Of a stretch of DNA of 34,289 nt, positions 23,929 through 32,057 are shown piece by piece; within the stretch, counting starts at the first letter, position 1, and each line of letters begins with the position of its first letter. Below the pieces are notes generated by a model. That model worked only from the letters and a program-made list of their open reading frames with translations. It did no database searches and was not told the origin of the DNA. Source of the stretch: Fimenecus sp051881455 (GTDB lineage: Bacteria; Bacillota; Clostridia; Oscillospirales; Acutalibacteraceae); NCBI GenBank assembly GCA_051881455.1, contig JBJEPX010000068.1, positions 1-34,289 on the forward strand, in the 5' to 3' direction. The position numbers and the translations under genes were made by a program.

Positions 23929-24810
23929 ATGAACGAGCTTGTAAGAATGATTTCAGAGGACGGCACTCTTTATGCGCTTGCCCTTAATTCTACTGCAATG
24001 GTAAAAAAAATGCAGGAAATCCACTCCACCTCAAAGGTTTGCTCAGCGGCGCTGGGCAGGCTGATTACGGCCGCTTCAATGATGGGCGTGCTTTGTAAAG
24101 GTGAAAAAGATACGCTGACCTTGAAAATAAACGGCGGCGGCCCTGCCTCACCTGTTGTTGCGGTAAGTAATTCAAAAGGAATTGTAAAGGGATATATAGG
24201 CGACAGCAGCGTTCAACTGCCTCTTAACAAAAAAGGTAAGCTTGATGTATCGGGTGCTGTGGGTACAGACGGATTTTTAACGGTAATTAAAGATTTGGGA
24301 ATGAAAGAGCCCTACTGTGCACAAATTCCCATAGCGTCGGGTGAAATCGCGGAGGATATAACCGCTTATTACGCAATAAGCGAGCAAACTCCCACCGTAT
24401 GCGCCTTGGGTGTGCTTGTAAATCCTGATGACGAACAGGTTTTGCTTGCGGGAGGATTTTTAATTCAGCTTTTGCCCACGGCAGACGACAACACAATATC
24501 TCTTGTGGAAAAAGGTCTTGAAAATATCAAGCCCGTTACTACAATGCTTGCCGACGGTCTTACTCCTGAAGAAATCTGTCAGGCGGTTTTGCCGGAATTT
24601 AAAATGCAGGTGCTTGACCGTGAAAATGTTGATTACAAATGTGATTGCAGTGAAGAAAGAGTTACGGCGGCGCTCATAGGTGCAGGGGCAGACGGACTGC
24701 GTGAAATGGCAGAGGACGAGCAGACAGAGGTCGTGTGCCATTTCTGCAACAAAAAGTATGTTTATTCCAGAGAACAGATATTAAAGCTTTTGCAAGAGGC
24801 AAATAAATAA
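23929..24810 (+). CDS. hslO: Redox-regulated Hsp33 chaperone
   Basis: A 293-residue Hsp33, a holdase that is activated by oxidation of a zinc-bound cysteine centre. The N-terminal substrate domain includes LGRLITAASMMGVLCKGEKDTLTLKINGGGPASPVVAVSNS and GYIGD. The C-terminal redox switch has CDC (in YKCDCSEERV) and CHFC (in VVCHFCNKKYVYS), the expected CxC plus CxxC zinc motif. Length is normal. SD AAGGAAGG overlaps the end of the methyltransferase gene. Placement behind a TrpR-like regulator and methyltransferase suggests one transcript. Confidence 0.96.
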   Translation: MNELVRMISEDGTLYALALNSTAMVKKMQEIHSTSKVCSAALGRLITAASMMGVLCKGEKDTLTLKINGGGPASPVVAVSNSKGIVKGYIGDSSVQLPLNKKGKLDVSGAVGTDGFLTVIKDLGMKEPYCAQIPIASGEIAEDITAYYAISEQTPTVCALGVLVNPDDEQVLLAGGFLIQLLPTADDNTISLVEKGLENIKPVTTMLADGLTPEEICQAVLPEFKMQVLDRENVDYKCDCSEERVTAALIGAGADGLREMAEDEQTEVVCHFCNKKYVYSREQILKLLQEANK

Positions 24811-24842
24811 TTGCAAAATTGCGTGGTTTGGCGTGTTTTTAG

Positions 24843-25067
24843 CGGGCGGGCACGAAACCCCGCCCCAACAAGCTATCGCACTACTCGTCTCCCCTGAAAA
24901 GGGTGATTCCCCACAGTGTGGGGAAATGTCTGCGAAGCAGACAAAGGGGACGGCCGCCGTCAGCGGATGTCACGAAGTGACAGAGGAGTTCTCGTCGCCC
25001 CTGAAAGGGGAGATGTCACAAAGTGACAGAGGGGTTCTTTTGCGGGCGATTCGTGAATCGCCCCTAC
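24843..25067. repeat. Cluster of palindromic intergenic repeats
   Basis: This gap holds no gene. It contains, in order: a GC-rich hairpin near 24843-24868; a variant unit 24887-24950 with hairpins TCCCCACA/TGTGGGGA and GTCTGC/GCAGAC; a partial 43-bp unit 24965-24990; a full 43-bp unit 24994-25036 (hairpins CCCCT-gaa-AGGGG and TGTCACaaaGTGACA); and a GCGGG...CCCCTAC hairpin, GGGCGATTC/GAATCGCCC (25044-25063). The 43-bp unit recurs inverted at 31964-32006 and 32058-32100. Confidence 0.8.
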
Positions 25068-25079
25068 TGATATAAAACA

Positions 25080-25109
25080 AAAAATCCCGCCGATATGGGC
25101 GGGATTTTT
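25080..25109. terminator. Bidirectional terminator between hslO and ferredoxin genes
   Basis: A 12-bp perfect stem, AAAAATCCCGCC (25080-25091) and GGCGGGATTTTT (25098-25109), loop GATATG. A- and T-runs on both sides allow use by either convergent gene. Confidence 0.88.
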
Positions 25110-25121
25110 CTGTCTTTTTTA

Positions 25122-25292
25122 TTATTCAGCCTGAGGTGCTGAAACGGGGCAAGCATCTGCACAAGCACCGCAATCGATGCATGTATCAGCGTCGATAACA
25201 TACTTGCCGTCGCCCTCTGAAATAGCCTCAACGGGGCAACCCTCTGCGCATGCGCCGCATGAAATGCAGTCATCACTAATTACATATGCCAT
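25122..25292 (-). CDS. 2[4Fe-4S] ferredoxin
   Basis: A 56-residue clostridial-type ferredoxin, a low-potential electron carrier for pyruvate:ferredoxin oxidoreductase, hydrogenase and related enzymes. Two complete cluster motifs are seen: CISCGACAEGCP (residues 9-20) and CIDCGACADACP (about 38-49), each CxxCxxCxxxCP, arranged with the usual pseudo-twofold symmetry. Start MAYVISDDC is standard. GGGAGG lies 10 bp before the ATG, and a promoter is at 25327-25354. The gene is monocistronic, closed by the terminator at 25080-25109. A longer frame on the same strand (25064-25276) overlaps it out of phase and is not real. Confidence 0.95.
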   Translation of the reverse strand: MAYVISDDCISCGACAEGCPVEAISEGDGKYVIDADTCIDCGACADACPVSAPQAE

Positions 25293-25326
25293 ATCCTATG
25301 TACCTCCCTTTAATAATATCAACTAC

Positions 25327-25354
25327 ATTGTAACACAATAATATGAAAAATCAA
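25327..25354 (-). promoter_or_regulatory. Promoter of the ferredoxin gene
   Basis: Minus strand: TTGATT (25354-25349), 16 bp, TACAAT (25332-25327), about 35 bp before the start codon. Confidence 0.65.
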
Positions 25355-25394
25355 GAGTAAAATAACGGATTTTATTATAATCCCCTCACCTTAA

Positions 25395-26258
25395 TTATTC
25401 AATTCCTTTAAGTGCTTCCATCTCTTCTTTTTCCACACGGATTTTTGCGTCTTTCAAGAGCTTTACCGTATGGCGGTGGAAGCTTTGGGGAGCCGCTTCG
25501 GGGCGGCGGTCCAGGGTAACTTTAAGCATACCTGTTATGAGATTGCTCTCAATTACCGTTCCTTTGCCGTCGGGCGTATCAACAATTGCACCCACCTTGG
25601 GAGTTACCCTTAAAAGGTGCTCATAAGTGTCTTGCTCATATTTTAAACAGCACATAAGTCTGCCGCAGGTTCCGCTGATTTTCGTAGGATTAAGGGACAG
25701 GCCCTGCTCCTTTGCCATTTTTATTGAAACAGGCTGAAAATCGTTCAAAAATGTATTACAGCAAAACGGTCTGCCGCAAATTCCGAAACCGCCTACCATT
25801 CTTGACTCATCGCGCACACCGATTTGGCGAAGCTCGATTCTTGTTCTGAAAACAAAAGCCAAATCCTTTACAAGTTCGCGGAAATCCACTCTTCCGTCGG
25901 CAGTGAAATAAAACAAAATCTTACTGCGGTCAAAGGTATATTCCACATCCACCAAATTCATATCCAGATTATGAGCGGCTATTTTTTCCTCGCAAATCTT
26001 AAAGGCTTCTTTTTCTTTTGCCTTGTTCTCCTCTAAAACCTTTATATCTTCGGCGGAAGCTATACGGATAACCTTTTTAAGAGGCTTATTTATATCATCT
26101 TCGCTGACACTGTGATTTTCCTTAGCAACAAATCCGCACTCCATACCTCTTACGGTTTCAACAACGGCATAATCGCCCTTTTTGAATTTATTTCCGTCGG
26201 CATCAAAGTCATAAACCTTTCCGCCGTCTTTAAATCTTATTCCCACAGTTTCTATCAT
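25395..26258 (-). CDS. ricT: PSP1-domain protein RicT (YaaT)
   Basis: A 287-residue PSP1-domain protein. In Bacillus the RicT-RicA-RicF complex carries Fe-S clusters, affects RNase Y-dependent mRNA processing, and influences sporulation and competence. The family core VRDESRMVGGFGICGRPFCCNTFL and ISGTCGRLMCCLKYEQDTYEHL is intact, including the CGRPFCC and CGRLMCC cysteines expected to bind the cluster. SD GGTGA is upstream of the ATG. It lies 12 bp after holB on the same strand, matching the Bacillus darA-holB-ricT order (with yaaR missing here). It is the last gene of a probable operon. Partners RicA and RicF are not in the window. Confidence 0.94.
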   Translation of the reverse strand: MIETVGIRFKDGGKVYDFDADGNKFKKGDYAVVETVRGMECGFVAKENHSVSEDDINKPLKKVIRIASAEDIKVLEENKAKEKEAFKICEEKIAAHNLDMNLVDVEYTFDRSKILFYFTADGRVDFRELVKDLAFVFRTRIELRQIGVRDESRMVGGFGICGRPFCCNTFLNDFQPVSIKMAKEQGLSLNPTKISGTCGRLMCCLKYEQDTYEHLLRVTPKVGAIVDTPDGKGTVIESNLITGMLKVTLDRRPEAAPQSFHRHTVKLLKDAKIRVEKEEMEALKGIE

Positions 26259-26270
26259 ACTTTTTTCACC

Positions 26271-27137
26271 TTATCTTCCCATGGCTCTTTTAAATTCATA
26301 GCACATTCTGACAACAAGCAAATTATTATTACAATTTCGGTCAATGGAGTCTATCAGCTCATCGCATACCTGTTCAAGCCTCATAAGCGATTTTGAGGTC
26401 AAGCTGCCGCAAAGTGCATTAACCTCTTCGGGGAACCTGAATTCACGGCAAAAACCGCTTTTTTTGACTAATGAATCCCTGAAAATCTCGGCAAGCAAAA
26501 GCAATACATTCTTTGCAAACTGCGAATTTTTTTGAAACACCGCTGTTTCTTCCATAAGACTTAATTCATTAACGCTCAAAAGCGCTTTGACAAATCCCTT
26601 TACCGCCTGCTCCTCTTTTTCGCTGATTTCTGCTTCTCCGCTTGCAATGGAATACACGCAAACTCTTGAAAGCACAGTTTCAAGCATTGTGCTTTTTGAG
26701 GTTGTAACGATTATAAAATAAACATATGACGGCGGCTCCTCTAAAATCTTTAAAAGTGCATTTTGCGCCTGCTCGTTCATATTCTGACCGTTTTTTAATA
26801 TATATATTTTTTTATCGCTCTCATTGGGCACTATAAAAGCGTTACTGCGGATTTCCCTAACGGAATCCACGGTAAAGCTTTTGCTTTTTCCCTTTGTGCC
26901 GTCTGTTTCAAGCACATCCGGATGCCCGCCCTTTTGATATTTCTTGCAAGGGGAACACTCGCCGCAGGGCTTAACTTTTCCCTGACACAAAAGGCAGTTT
27001 GCAGTAAAGCGCGCAATCTCTTCACCGTCTGCTTCATTCTGGCACTCAATAAGCACACCGTGGGGAAGGCTCCCCTGCTGTACCGACAGGGCAATTTCGC
27101 CGCAGAGCTTATCCTTTTTTTCCATGTTGTTCATCAT
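26271..27137 (-). CDS. holB: DNA polymerase III subunit delta'
   Basis: A 288-residue clamp-loader subunit. It has the zinc-ribbon CLLCQGKVKPCGECSPCKKY (about 48-67), GHPDVLETDG, the VDSVREIRSNAFIVPNESDKKIYIL segment, and NEQAQNALLKILEEPPSYVYFIIVTT, hallmarks of delta' and DnaX. The catalytic P-loop of DnaX is absent, as expected for delta'. The C-terminal domain is short and diverged but fits the family (usually 300-330 residues). The ATG at 27137 overlaps the TGA of darA; no SD is seen, so translation is coupled. A second ATG follows immediately at 27134. Confidence 0.92.
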   Translation of the reverse strand: MMNNMEKKDKLCGEIALSVQQGSLPHGVLIECQNEADGEEIARFTANCLLCQGKVKPCGECSPCKKYQKGGHPDVLETDGTKGKSKSFTVDSVREIRSNAFIVPNESDKKIYILKNGQNMNEQAQNALLKILEEPPSYVYFIIVTTSKSTMLETVLSRVCVYSIASGEAEISEKEEQAVKGFVKALLSVNELSLMEETAVFQKNSQFAKNVLLLLAEIFRDSLVKKSGFCREFRFPEEVNALCGSLTSKSLMRLEQVCDELIDSIDRNCNNNLLVVRMCYEFKRAMGR

Positions 27138-27460
27138 ATCTTATAAAACTGCTCCACATCGACTACAAAAATCGTGGCTCCCCCCACCGTTACCTCAATG
27201 GGCATTGACGAGAGCATGGACTCCCCTATATATGTAGTGTTCACAGGTGTGATTTTCTTACGCTGACTGCTGTACTGACCGATAATGTTTATTACATCGT
27301 CGGTCTTTTTCTCCTCAACGCCGATAATCAAGGTTACATTGCCTGCTCTTAAAAATCCGCCCGAGGTTGAAAGCTTTGTTACGGTATAACCTGCTTTTGT
27401 TAAATGGGACATAACAGCGGACGCATCGTCGCTGTTGATAATGGCAATTACAAGCTTCAC
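27134..27460 (-). CDS. darA: Cyclic-di-AMP receptor DarA (PII-like)
   Basis: A 108-residue PII-like signalling protein (DUF970, also called PstA or YaaQ) that binds c-di-AMP in Firmicutes. The start MKLVIAIINSDDASAVMSHLTKAGYTVTKLSTSGGFLRAGNVTLIIGVEE is typical, with the TSGGFLRAGN loop that contacts the nucleotide; the C-terminal VGGATIFVVDVEQF completes the fold. The start is GTG at 27460, with AAGGAG 8 bp upstream; a GTG at 27469 overlaps that SD and is rejected. Together with holB and ricT it preserves ancestral synteny. It is 15 bp downstream of the AEC transporter gene, so it is likely on the same transcript. Confidence 0.94.
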   Translation of the reverse strand: MKLVIAIINSDDASAVMSHLTKAGYTVTKLSTSGGFLRAGNVTLIIGVEEKKTDDVINIIGQYSSQRKKITPVNTTYIGESMLSSMPIEVTVGGATIFVVDVEQFYKI

Positions 27461-27475
27461 AAAAACCACTCCTTA

Positions 27476-28414
27476 TCACAGACTTTGTGCAATCGCTATC
27501 ATTACCGGCATTGTCACTATTGACAACACGCTGATAAAAGCCGTAACCTTTGACGCCAGCGCAGTATCACGGTTATACTTTGCCGCAAACATAACGGTGT
27601 TATTCGCGGTGGGTGCGGCAGAGCTTAAAACGCAGGCGGCAAGCAATGTACCGCTGAATCCCGCAAGATGCAGACACCCAATAGTTATTAACGGAAGAAC
27701 GATTATTTTCACAAGCGCCGTTACGAAAATGCGCTTATCAGATAAAAGCGTTTTCCAATCGGCAGAGGCTAAATATGTGCCGAACATAACCATTGCCAGC
27801 GGAGTATTAAGGTCCGCAAGGTAAGAAACGGGAGAATATATAACCCCGGGAAGCTTTATCTGCAAAAGGAAAAGCGGAAGCCCCAATACAACTCCCACAA
27901 CACCGGGATTTACAATCAGTTTTTTTAAGCCGAACTTTCCGCCCTCGCCCTTTCCCTGCATAACACGGACGCCGTGAGTAAAAGAAAGAATATTAAATGG
28001 CACCAGAATTACAGAGCAGTAAAAAACTCCCTCGTCGCCCAAAACAGCCTGTGCCAACGGCAAAGCCATATAGCCCACATTGCCGTAAACACAAGCATAT
28101 TTAAAGATACAGGCAGCATCTTTATCGCCCTTATTGAAAAGGAGCGCGGAAATTGCCATTGCAACCAAATGGAAAAACACGCCGCCGAGAAAAGCCATTA
28201 AAAGACCTTTCAACGCATCGCGGTTATATTCCATTGACAAAAAAGAACGGATAATGATGGCGGGCGCTACAATATAAAACAGTAAATCGGTAGTAAGCCG
28301 TGACGCTTTTTCCGTATAGATACCTGTTTTGTGACAAACAAAACCTACCATTGCCACAAGGAACAGTATTACTACCTGCGTAAAAGCGACATAAACATTA
28401 CTTAAAAAAACCAT
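27476..28414 (-). CDS. AEC family transporter (auxin efflux carrier type permease)
   Basis: A 312-residue membrane protein with about ten hydrophobic helices, in two inverted five-helix halves. Family features include the LFLVAMVGFVCHKTGIYTEKASRLTTDLLFYIVAPAIIIRSF start, YGNVGYMALPLAQAVLGDEGVFY around 105-127, and AAPTANNTVMFAAKYNRDTALASKVTAFISVLSIVTMPV at the end. Bacterial members include malate and other organic acid permeases. The start is ATG 28414 with GGAG 9 bp upstream. It lies 6 bp after the unknown membrane protein gene and downstream of citrate synthase, which supports, but does not prove, an organic acid substrate. Confidence 0.92.
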   Translation of the reverse strand: MVFLSNVYVAFTQVVILFLVAMVGFVCHKTGIYTEKASRLTTDLLFYIVAPAIIIRSFLSMEYNRDALKGLLMAFLGGVFFHLVAMAISALLFNKGDKDAACIFKYACVYGNVGYMALPLAQAVLGDEGVFYCSVILVPFNILSFTHGVRVMQGKGEGGKFGLKKLIVNPGVVGVVLGLPLFLLQIKLPGVIYSPVSYLADLNTPLAMVMFGTYLASADWKTLLSDKRIFVTALVKIIVLPLITIGCLHLAGFSGTLLAACVLSSAAPTANNTVMFAAKYNRDTALASKVTAFISVLSIVTMPVMIAIAQSL

Positions 28415-28420
28415 CAAAAA

Positions 28421-29377
28421 TTACTCCGAAAGAAAATTATCGTCAATTTCCGTTTCCTTTGAAATTTCCGAGTCCGATTTTTTCAAAAGCTCCGCAGAGT
28501 CGTTTTCCTTAGCACATTTTATCGCGTTAAGAATATATGCAAAGGCAAACAGCGCAAATCCAAAATCGCAGAGAGAAAACGGATATTCATCGGGAAGTCT
28601 TGACATATTGCCTGTTAAAATCATAATAATACGGGGTAAATTTGCCGTTATGCAGAAGAAAATGCACACAAAGCCTGATGCGAACAAGCTTCTCATTGCC
28701 GTTCCTGCTGAAAGTCCCGATGAAATTCTGGCAAACGCCAAAAGAAAAATCATCATAAATGCAAGCATAAATATTTCAAGCATCAAATCCGAAACATTTA
28801 TATAAGCTATTTTTCTCACAAAACGCAAAACTATTCTGCTCATACACCAAAAGAGCGGAGTAATGGCAAGGAATTTATACTGTGAATATGTTGTTCTGCC
28901 GTCGATATATGAAATGCCGAAAACAAGCATATATATTGCGGCAAGAACTCCGATAACAGCTTCGATAATCAAGGGAATCTGCCCTTGATTCAAAGTGCCC
29001 ATAAGAGATATTTCTGCAGCTGTGAAGCTCTTAATGTTTATAAAGAAAGATGAAAATGCGGAAATAACATCAATAACAATGCCTATGGCAAAAATAATTG
29101 AAGCTGCCGCAAGCAATTTATTGCGCCTGTACGGAGATTTTGACGCAGGAATATTCTTTGAAAGATTTGTTAAAATGTACGGCACGATTATTGCGAGAGC
29201 CGCAAGAGCATACATCACATAAACAGACCAATCAACATTTTTATAAAATCCCGTATCTTCCTCAACTATGCTCAAAAGCTGATACATTCTCAAAGGAACA
29301 GCCAAAACCAAAATGCCCAGTACGGTATAAAGAGATGATAAGGGCTTTATTTTTTCATATTTTCCTTTTATTTTCAT
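28421..29377 (-). CDS. Uncharacterised multi-pass membrane protein
   Basis: A 318-residue integral membrane protein that I do not recognise. About eight hydrophobic segments can be seen (roughly 15-33, 50-70, 88-112, 130-152, 165-182, 195-216, 232-255 and 270-283). The N-terminus is basic (MKIKGKYEKIK), and the last 35 residues are highly acidic and polar (ENDSAELLKKSDSEISKETEIDDNFLSE), probably cytoplasmic. There are no catalytic motifs or conserved charged TM residues that I can name. The SD overlaps the end of citrate synthase (gap 5 bp), and the AEC transporter follows after 6 bp, so it is firmly embedded in that operon. Weak resemblance to other clostridial conserved membrane proteins is possible. 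Confidence 0.8.
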   Translation of the reverse strand: MKIKGKYEKIKPLSSLYTVLGILVLAVPLRMYQLLSIVEEDTGFYKNVDWSVYVMYALAALAIIVPYILTNLSKNIPASKSPYRRNKLLAAASIIFAIGIVIDVISAFSSFFINIKSFTAAEISLMGTLNQGQIPLIIEAVIGVLAAIYMLVFGISYIDGRTTYSQYKFLAITPLFWCMSRIVLRFVRKIAYINVSDLMLEIFMLAFMMIFLLAFARISSGLSAGTAMRSLFASGFVCIFFCITANLPRIIMILTGNMSRLPDEYPFSLCDFGFALFAFAYILNAIKCAKENDSAELLKKSDSEISKETEIDDNFLSE

Positions 29378-29382
29378 AGCAT

Positions 29383-30798
29383 TTATCTCTCCTCAATGGG
29401 AATATACTCTTTTTGAATTCCCTCTGTGCGCTGAATACGGTCGGACATAGGCACATATGCGCGGGGAATTGTTACATTTTTATAAGCGGGGCGGACAATT
29501 TTGCCGTTTGATGTAATTTCCTCAATTCTGTGAGCCGACCAGCCGGCTGTTCTTGCCGCCATAAACAATGGTGTAAACAAATCCTGCGGAATACCCAGCA
29601 TATCGTAAATAAGACCTGAATACAAATCCACATTGGCGCAGATTTTTTTCTTATCTCCCCTGTATTTAGCGAAAAGCTCGGGAGTAAGCTGTTCGATAAG
29701 GCTTAAAAGTTTAAATTCGTCCTCTCTGCCCTTTTTCTGTGAAAACTCATCGGCATAACGGCGAAGAATTACGGCTCTCGGGTCGGAAAGCGTATAAACA
29801 GCATGACCCATACCGTAAATAAGTCCCGAACCATCGCCTGCTTGCTTATTCATTATTTTTGTAAGATAATCGGCGACCTTGGCTTCATCGGTAATATCGG
29901 AAACATTCTGCTTAATATCCTCAACCATTTTAAAGACCTTTATATTCGCACCGCCGTGACGGGGTCCTTTAAGCGAACCGATACCTGCCGCGATTGCAGA
30001 ATAAGTATCTGTTCCGCTTGATGTTATACAGCGTGTTGTAAAGGTGGAGTTGTTTCCGCCGCCGTGCTCCGCATGAATAATCATACAAATATCAAGGAGT
30101 TTTGCCTCCTCGGGAGTGAACTTTTTATCGTTTCTGATTGAACGGAGAATTGACTCCGCCGTTCCAAGCTCCGGCTTGTTCTGGTGGAAGAACATACTCT
30201 TTTTATCATATACACGGCGCTTTACCTGATATGCGCTTGTCATAATTACGGGTATCTGGGCTATCAGCTGGATACACTGACGGAGCACATTTTCAGCCGA
30301 GGTATCATCGGGGTTAGGGTCGTAAGAATAAAGAGCCAGCACACTGCGCGCCACCTTGTTCATTACATCGGGCGACGGTGCTTTCATTATCATATCCTCG
30401 ATAAATTCATCGGGAAGCTCACGGCATTCCGCCAAAACCTTTCTGAAAGCGTCAAGCTGACCTTTTGTGGGCAGAGCACCGAAAAGAAGAAGCCAAACAA
30501 CCTCTTCATAGCCGAAACGGTCCTCTTTTTCACAGTTTTCAACTATATCTGACATATTTATTCCGCGGTAAATAAGGCGACCGTCCTTGGGAACGCGTTC
30601 ACCGTCGTCAATATAATACCCTTCAACGGAGCAAATTCTTGTAAGTCCTGCAAGAACACCTGTTCCGTCGGAATTACGAAGTCCTCTTTTAACATCAAAT
30701 CTTCCGTAATAGTCGGGGTTTATCTGGTTATTTTTTCTGAGCTCTTCACATAAACTTGAAAGAGCCTCGTTGGAGATACTGGAAATATACTCTGACAA
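29383..30798 (-). CDS. Citrate synthase (citrate/2-methylcitrate synthase family)
   Basis: A 471-residue citrate synthase, condensing oxaloacetate and acetyl-CoA (or a homologue). Catalytic regions are visible: ICMIIHAEHGGGNNSTFTTR with its histidine, GSLKGPRHGGANIKVFKMV, and GMGHAVYTLSDPRAVILRRYA. The substrate-binding Arg region lies near the C-terminus (GWSAHRIEEI). It is longer than the 370-430 residues of common bacterial types, with an N-terminal helical extension of about 35 residues, as in other clostridial forms. The start is TTG at 30798: AGGAGG is 8 bp upstream and no ATG lies nearby. It leads an apparent operon running to ricT. In an anaerobe the likely role is biosynthetic, toward 2-oxoglutarate and glutamate. 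Confidence 0.93.
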   Translation of the reverse strand: MSEYISSISNEALSSLCEELRKNNQINPDYYGRFDVKRGLRNSDGTGVLAGLTRICSVEGYYIDDGERVPKDGRLIYRGINMSDIVENCEKEDRFGYEEVVWLLLFGALPTKGQLDAFRKVLAECRELPDEFIEDMIMKAPSPDVMNKVARSVLALYSYDPNPDDTSAENVLRQCIQLIAQIPVIMTSAYQVKRRVYDKKSMFFHQNKPELGTAESILRSIRNDKKFTPEEAKLLDICMIIHAEHGGGNNSTFTTRCITSSGTDTYSAIAAGIGSLKGPRHGGANIKVFKMVEDIKQNVSDITDEAKVADYLTKIMNKQAGDGSGLIYGMGHAVYTLSDPRAVILRRYADEFSQKKGREDEFKLLSLIEQLTPELFAKYRGDKKKICANVDLYSGLIYDMLGIPQDLFTPLFMAARTAGWSAHRIEEITSNGKIVRPAYKNVTIPRAYVPMSDRIQRTEGIQKEYIPIEER

Positions 30799-30843
30799 AA
30801 AAACTACCTCCTATACCAATAGTTATCCAATCTAATCCTTATT

Positions 30844-30872
30844 ATTTTATAACATTCAGGAAATAAAGTCAA
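30844..30872 (-). promoter_or_regulatory. Sigma-A promoter of the citrate synthase operon
   Basis: Minus strand: TTGACT (30872-30867), 17 bp, TAAAAT (30849-30844), 45 bp before the TTG start. Its -35 lies only 18 bp from the divergent spoIID start codon, so the spoIID control region must overlap it. Confidence 0.75.
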
Positions 30873-30890
30873 CAAAAGGGAGCGATAAAA

Positions 30891-31880
30891 ATGAAAAGTT
30901 ACACCATTGTTTGCTTTTTTTTGGCGCTTGCAATGATAATATGTCCCCTTTGCTCCGTAAAAAAAGCAACCGATGCAATTTCTAATGAATTTTTCAAAAA
31001 TGACAGCGTTGAAAACGCTGAGTCAAACGCTGTCATCAAAGCCGATGACGCCACGGTAAAGATTATGTCGGCAAGCAGTAAAAATATTACCGAGGTAGGG
31101 CTGAGAGAATATCTTATCGGTGCGGCGGCGGCAGAGATGAGCCCCGTTTACCATGAGGAAGCAATTAAAGCACAGATTATTGCGTCACACACAATGCTGG
31201 AGTATTCAAAGCTTCACAAAAGCGATGATTTAAACGGCGCTGATATTTCGGACAGCAGCGGAACACATCAAGGGTATCTCAGCACTGACGAACAAAAGGA
31301 AAAATGGGGCGATAACTACGAAAAATACCGTGAAAAAATTGAAAAGTGCGTGGACGAGGTTATCAGTCTTACTTTGCAATATAACGGCGAGCCGATTACC
31401 GCCGCTTTTCACGCAATAAGCAACGGGCAAACGGAAAATGCAAGTGATGTTTGGGGCGGAGATTATCCGTATCTTATATCCGTCACAAGCGACGGCGACA
31501 AGCTCTCCCCCGACTACTCCTCTGAGGTTCCTGTAAGCGCTGATGAATTTAAAGACGCTGTTGAAAAACAAGGTGCGGTTTTAGACGAGGACGCATCGAA
31601 ATGGATTGAAGAAATTAAAAGAACGCCTACCGGTATGGTAAAGGAAATTACCATAGGCGGTAAAGCGTTCAAGGGAACGGATATAAGGTCATTTTTCTCG
31701 CTGAAAAGCAGTACATTTAACTACACATTTAAAGACGGCGGATTTATTTTCGCCGTCAGCGGCTACGGTCACGGCGTAGGAATGAGCCAATACGGAGCCG
31801 ATTTTATGGCAAGACAGGGATTTTCATATAAAGAGATTTTGGCGCATTATTATCCCGGTACGGAGTTAGTTGGGGGATGA
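30891..31880 (+). CDS. spoIID: SpoIID/LytB-domain protein (stage II sporulation protein D)
   Basis: A 329-residue membrane-anchored peptidoglycan lytic transglycosylase. In sporulation SpoIID acts with SpoIIP and SpoIIM in thinning the septal wall for engulfment. One N-terminal hydrophobic helix (about 4-22) serves as anchor. The SpoIID domain follows: VGLREYLIGAAAAEMSPVYHEEAIKAQIIASHTM, with the catalytic Glu in AAEMSP; ITAAFHAISNGQTENASDVWGGDYPYL; and the ending FAVSGYGHGVGMSQYGADFMARQGFSYKEIL. Length fits SpoIID (about 340). SD AAGGGAGCG lies 7 bp before the ATG. The gene is alone here; in Bacillus it is also monocistronic. Presence indicates a sporulating lineage. LytB-type autolysis amplifiers are the alternative. 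Confidence 0.88.
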   Translation: MKSYTIVCFFLALAMIICPLCSVKKATDAISNEFFKNDSVENAESNAVIKADDATVKIMSASSKNITEVGLREYLIGAAAAEMSPVYHEEAIKAQIIASHTMLEYSKLHKSDDLNGADISDSSGTHQGYLSTDEQKEKWGDNYEKYREKIEKCVDEVISLTLQYNGEPITAAFHAISNGQTENASDVWGGDYPYLISVTSDGDKLSPDYSSEVPVSADEFKDAVEKQGAVLDEDASKWIEEIKRTPTGMVKEITIGGKAFKGTDIRSFFSLKSSTFNYTFKDGGFIFAVSGYGHGVGMSQYGADFMARQGFSYKEILAHYYPGTELVGG

Positions 31881-31884
31881 TTTT

Positions 31885-31960
31885 GCGGGACGATTGGGGG
31901 CTGTCCCCTACAAATTTTATGGTTTTACTTGTAGAGGCGGGTCCCCGTGCCCGCCCGTAG
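31885..31960. repeat. Two GCGGG...CCCCTAC-family hairpins
   Basis: First at 31885-31910: GGGAC (31887-31891) pairs with GTCCC (31903-31907), followed by CTAC. Second at 31931-31960: GGCGGG (31936-31941) with CCCGCC (31950-31955), bounded by GTAG on both sides. They lie directly after spoIID with no further gene in 31881-32180. A related hairpin, GGTGCG/CGCACC preceded by GTA, is at 32025-32049 in the opposite sense. Confidence 0.7.
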
Positions 31961-31963
31961 AAT

Positions 31964-32006
31964 AACCCCTCTGTCACTTCGTGACATCTCCCCTTTCAGG
32001 GGAGAC
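31964..32006 (-). repeat. 43-bp double-hairpin repeat, copy at spoIID 3' side
   Basis: Contains TGTCAC-ttc-GTGACA and CTCCCCT-ttc-AGGGGAG. It is identical over 43 bases to 32058-32100 and is the reverse complement, with two changes, of 24994-25036. Confidence 0.9.
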
Positions 32007-32057
32007 AAGAAATGCGGCGGTTTTGTAGGGTGCGACGACTCGGCGCACCGTGAAATA

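Noticed and set aside
25064..25276. 70-residue minus-strand frame overlapping the ferredoxin gene
   Set aside because: It is out of phase with the 56-residue ferredoxin, whose two CxxCxxCxxxCP motifs, SD and promoter leave no doubt about the true frame.
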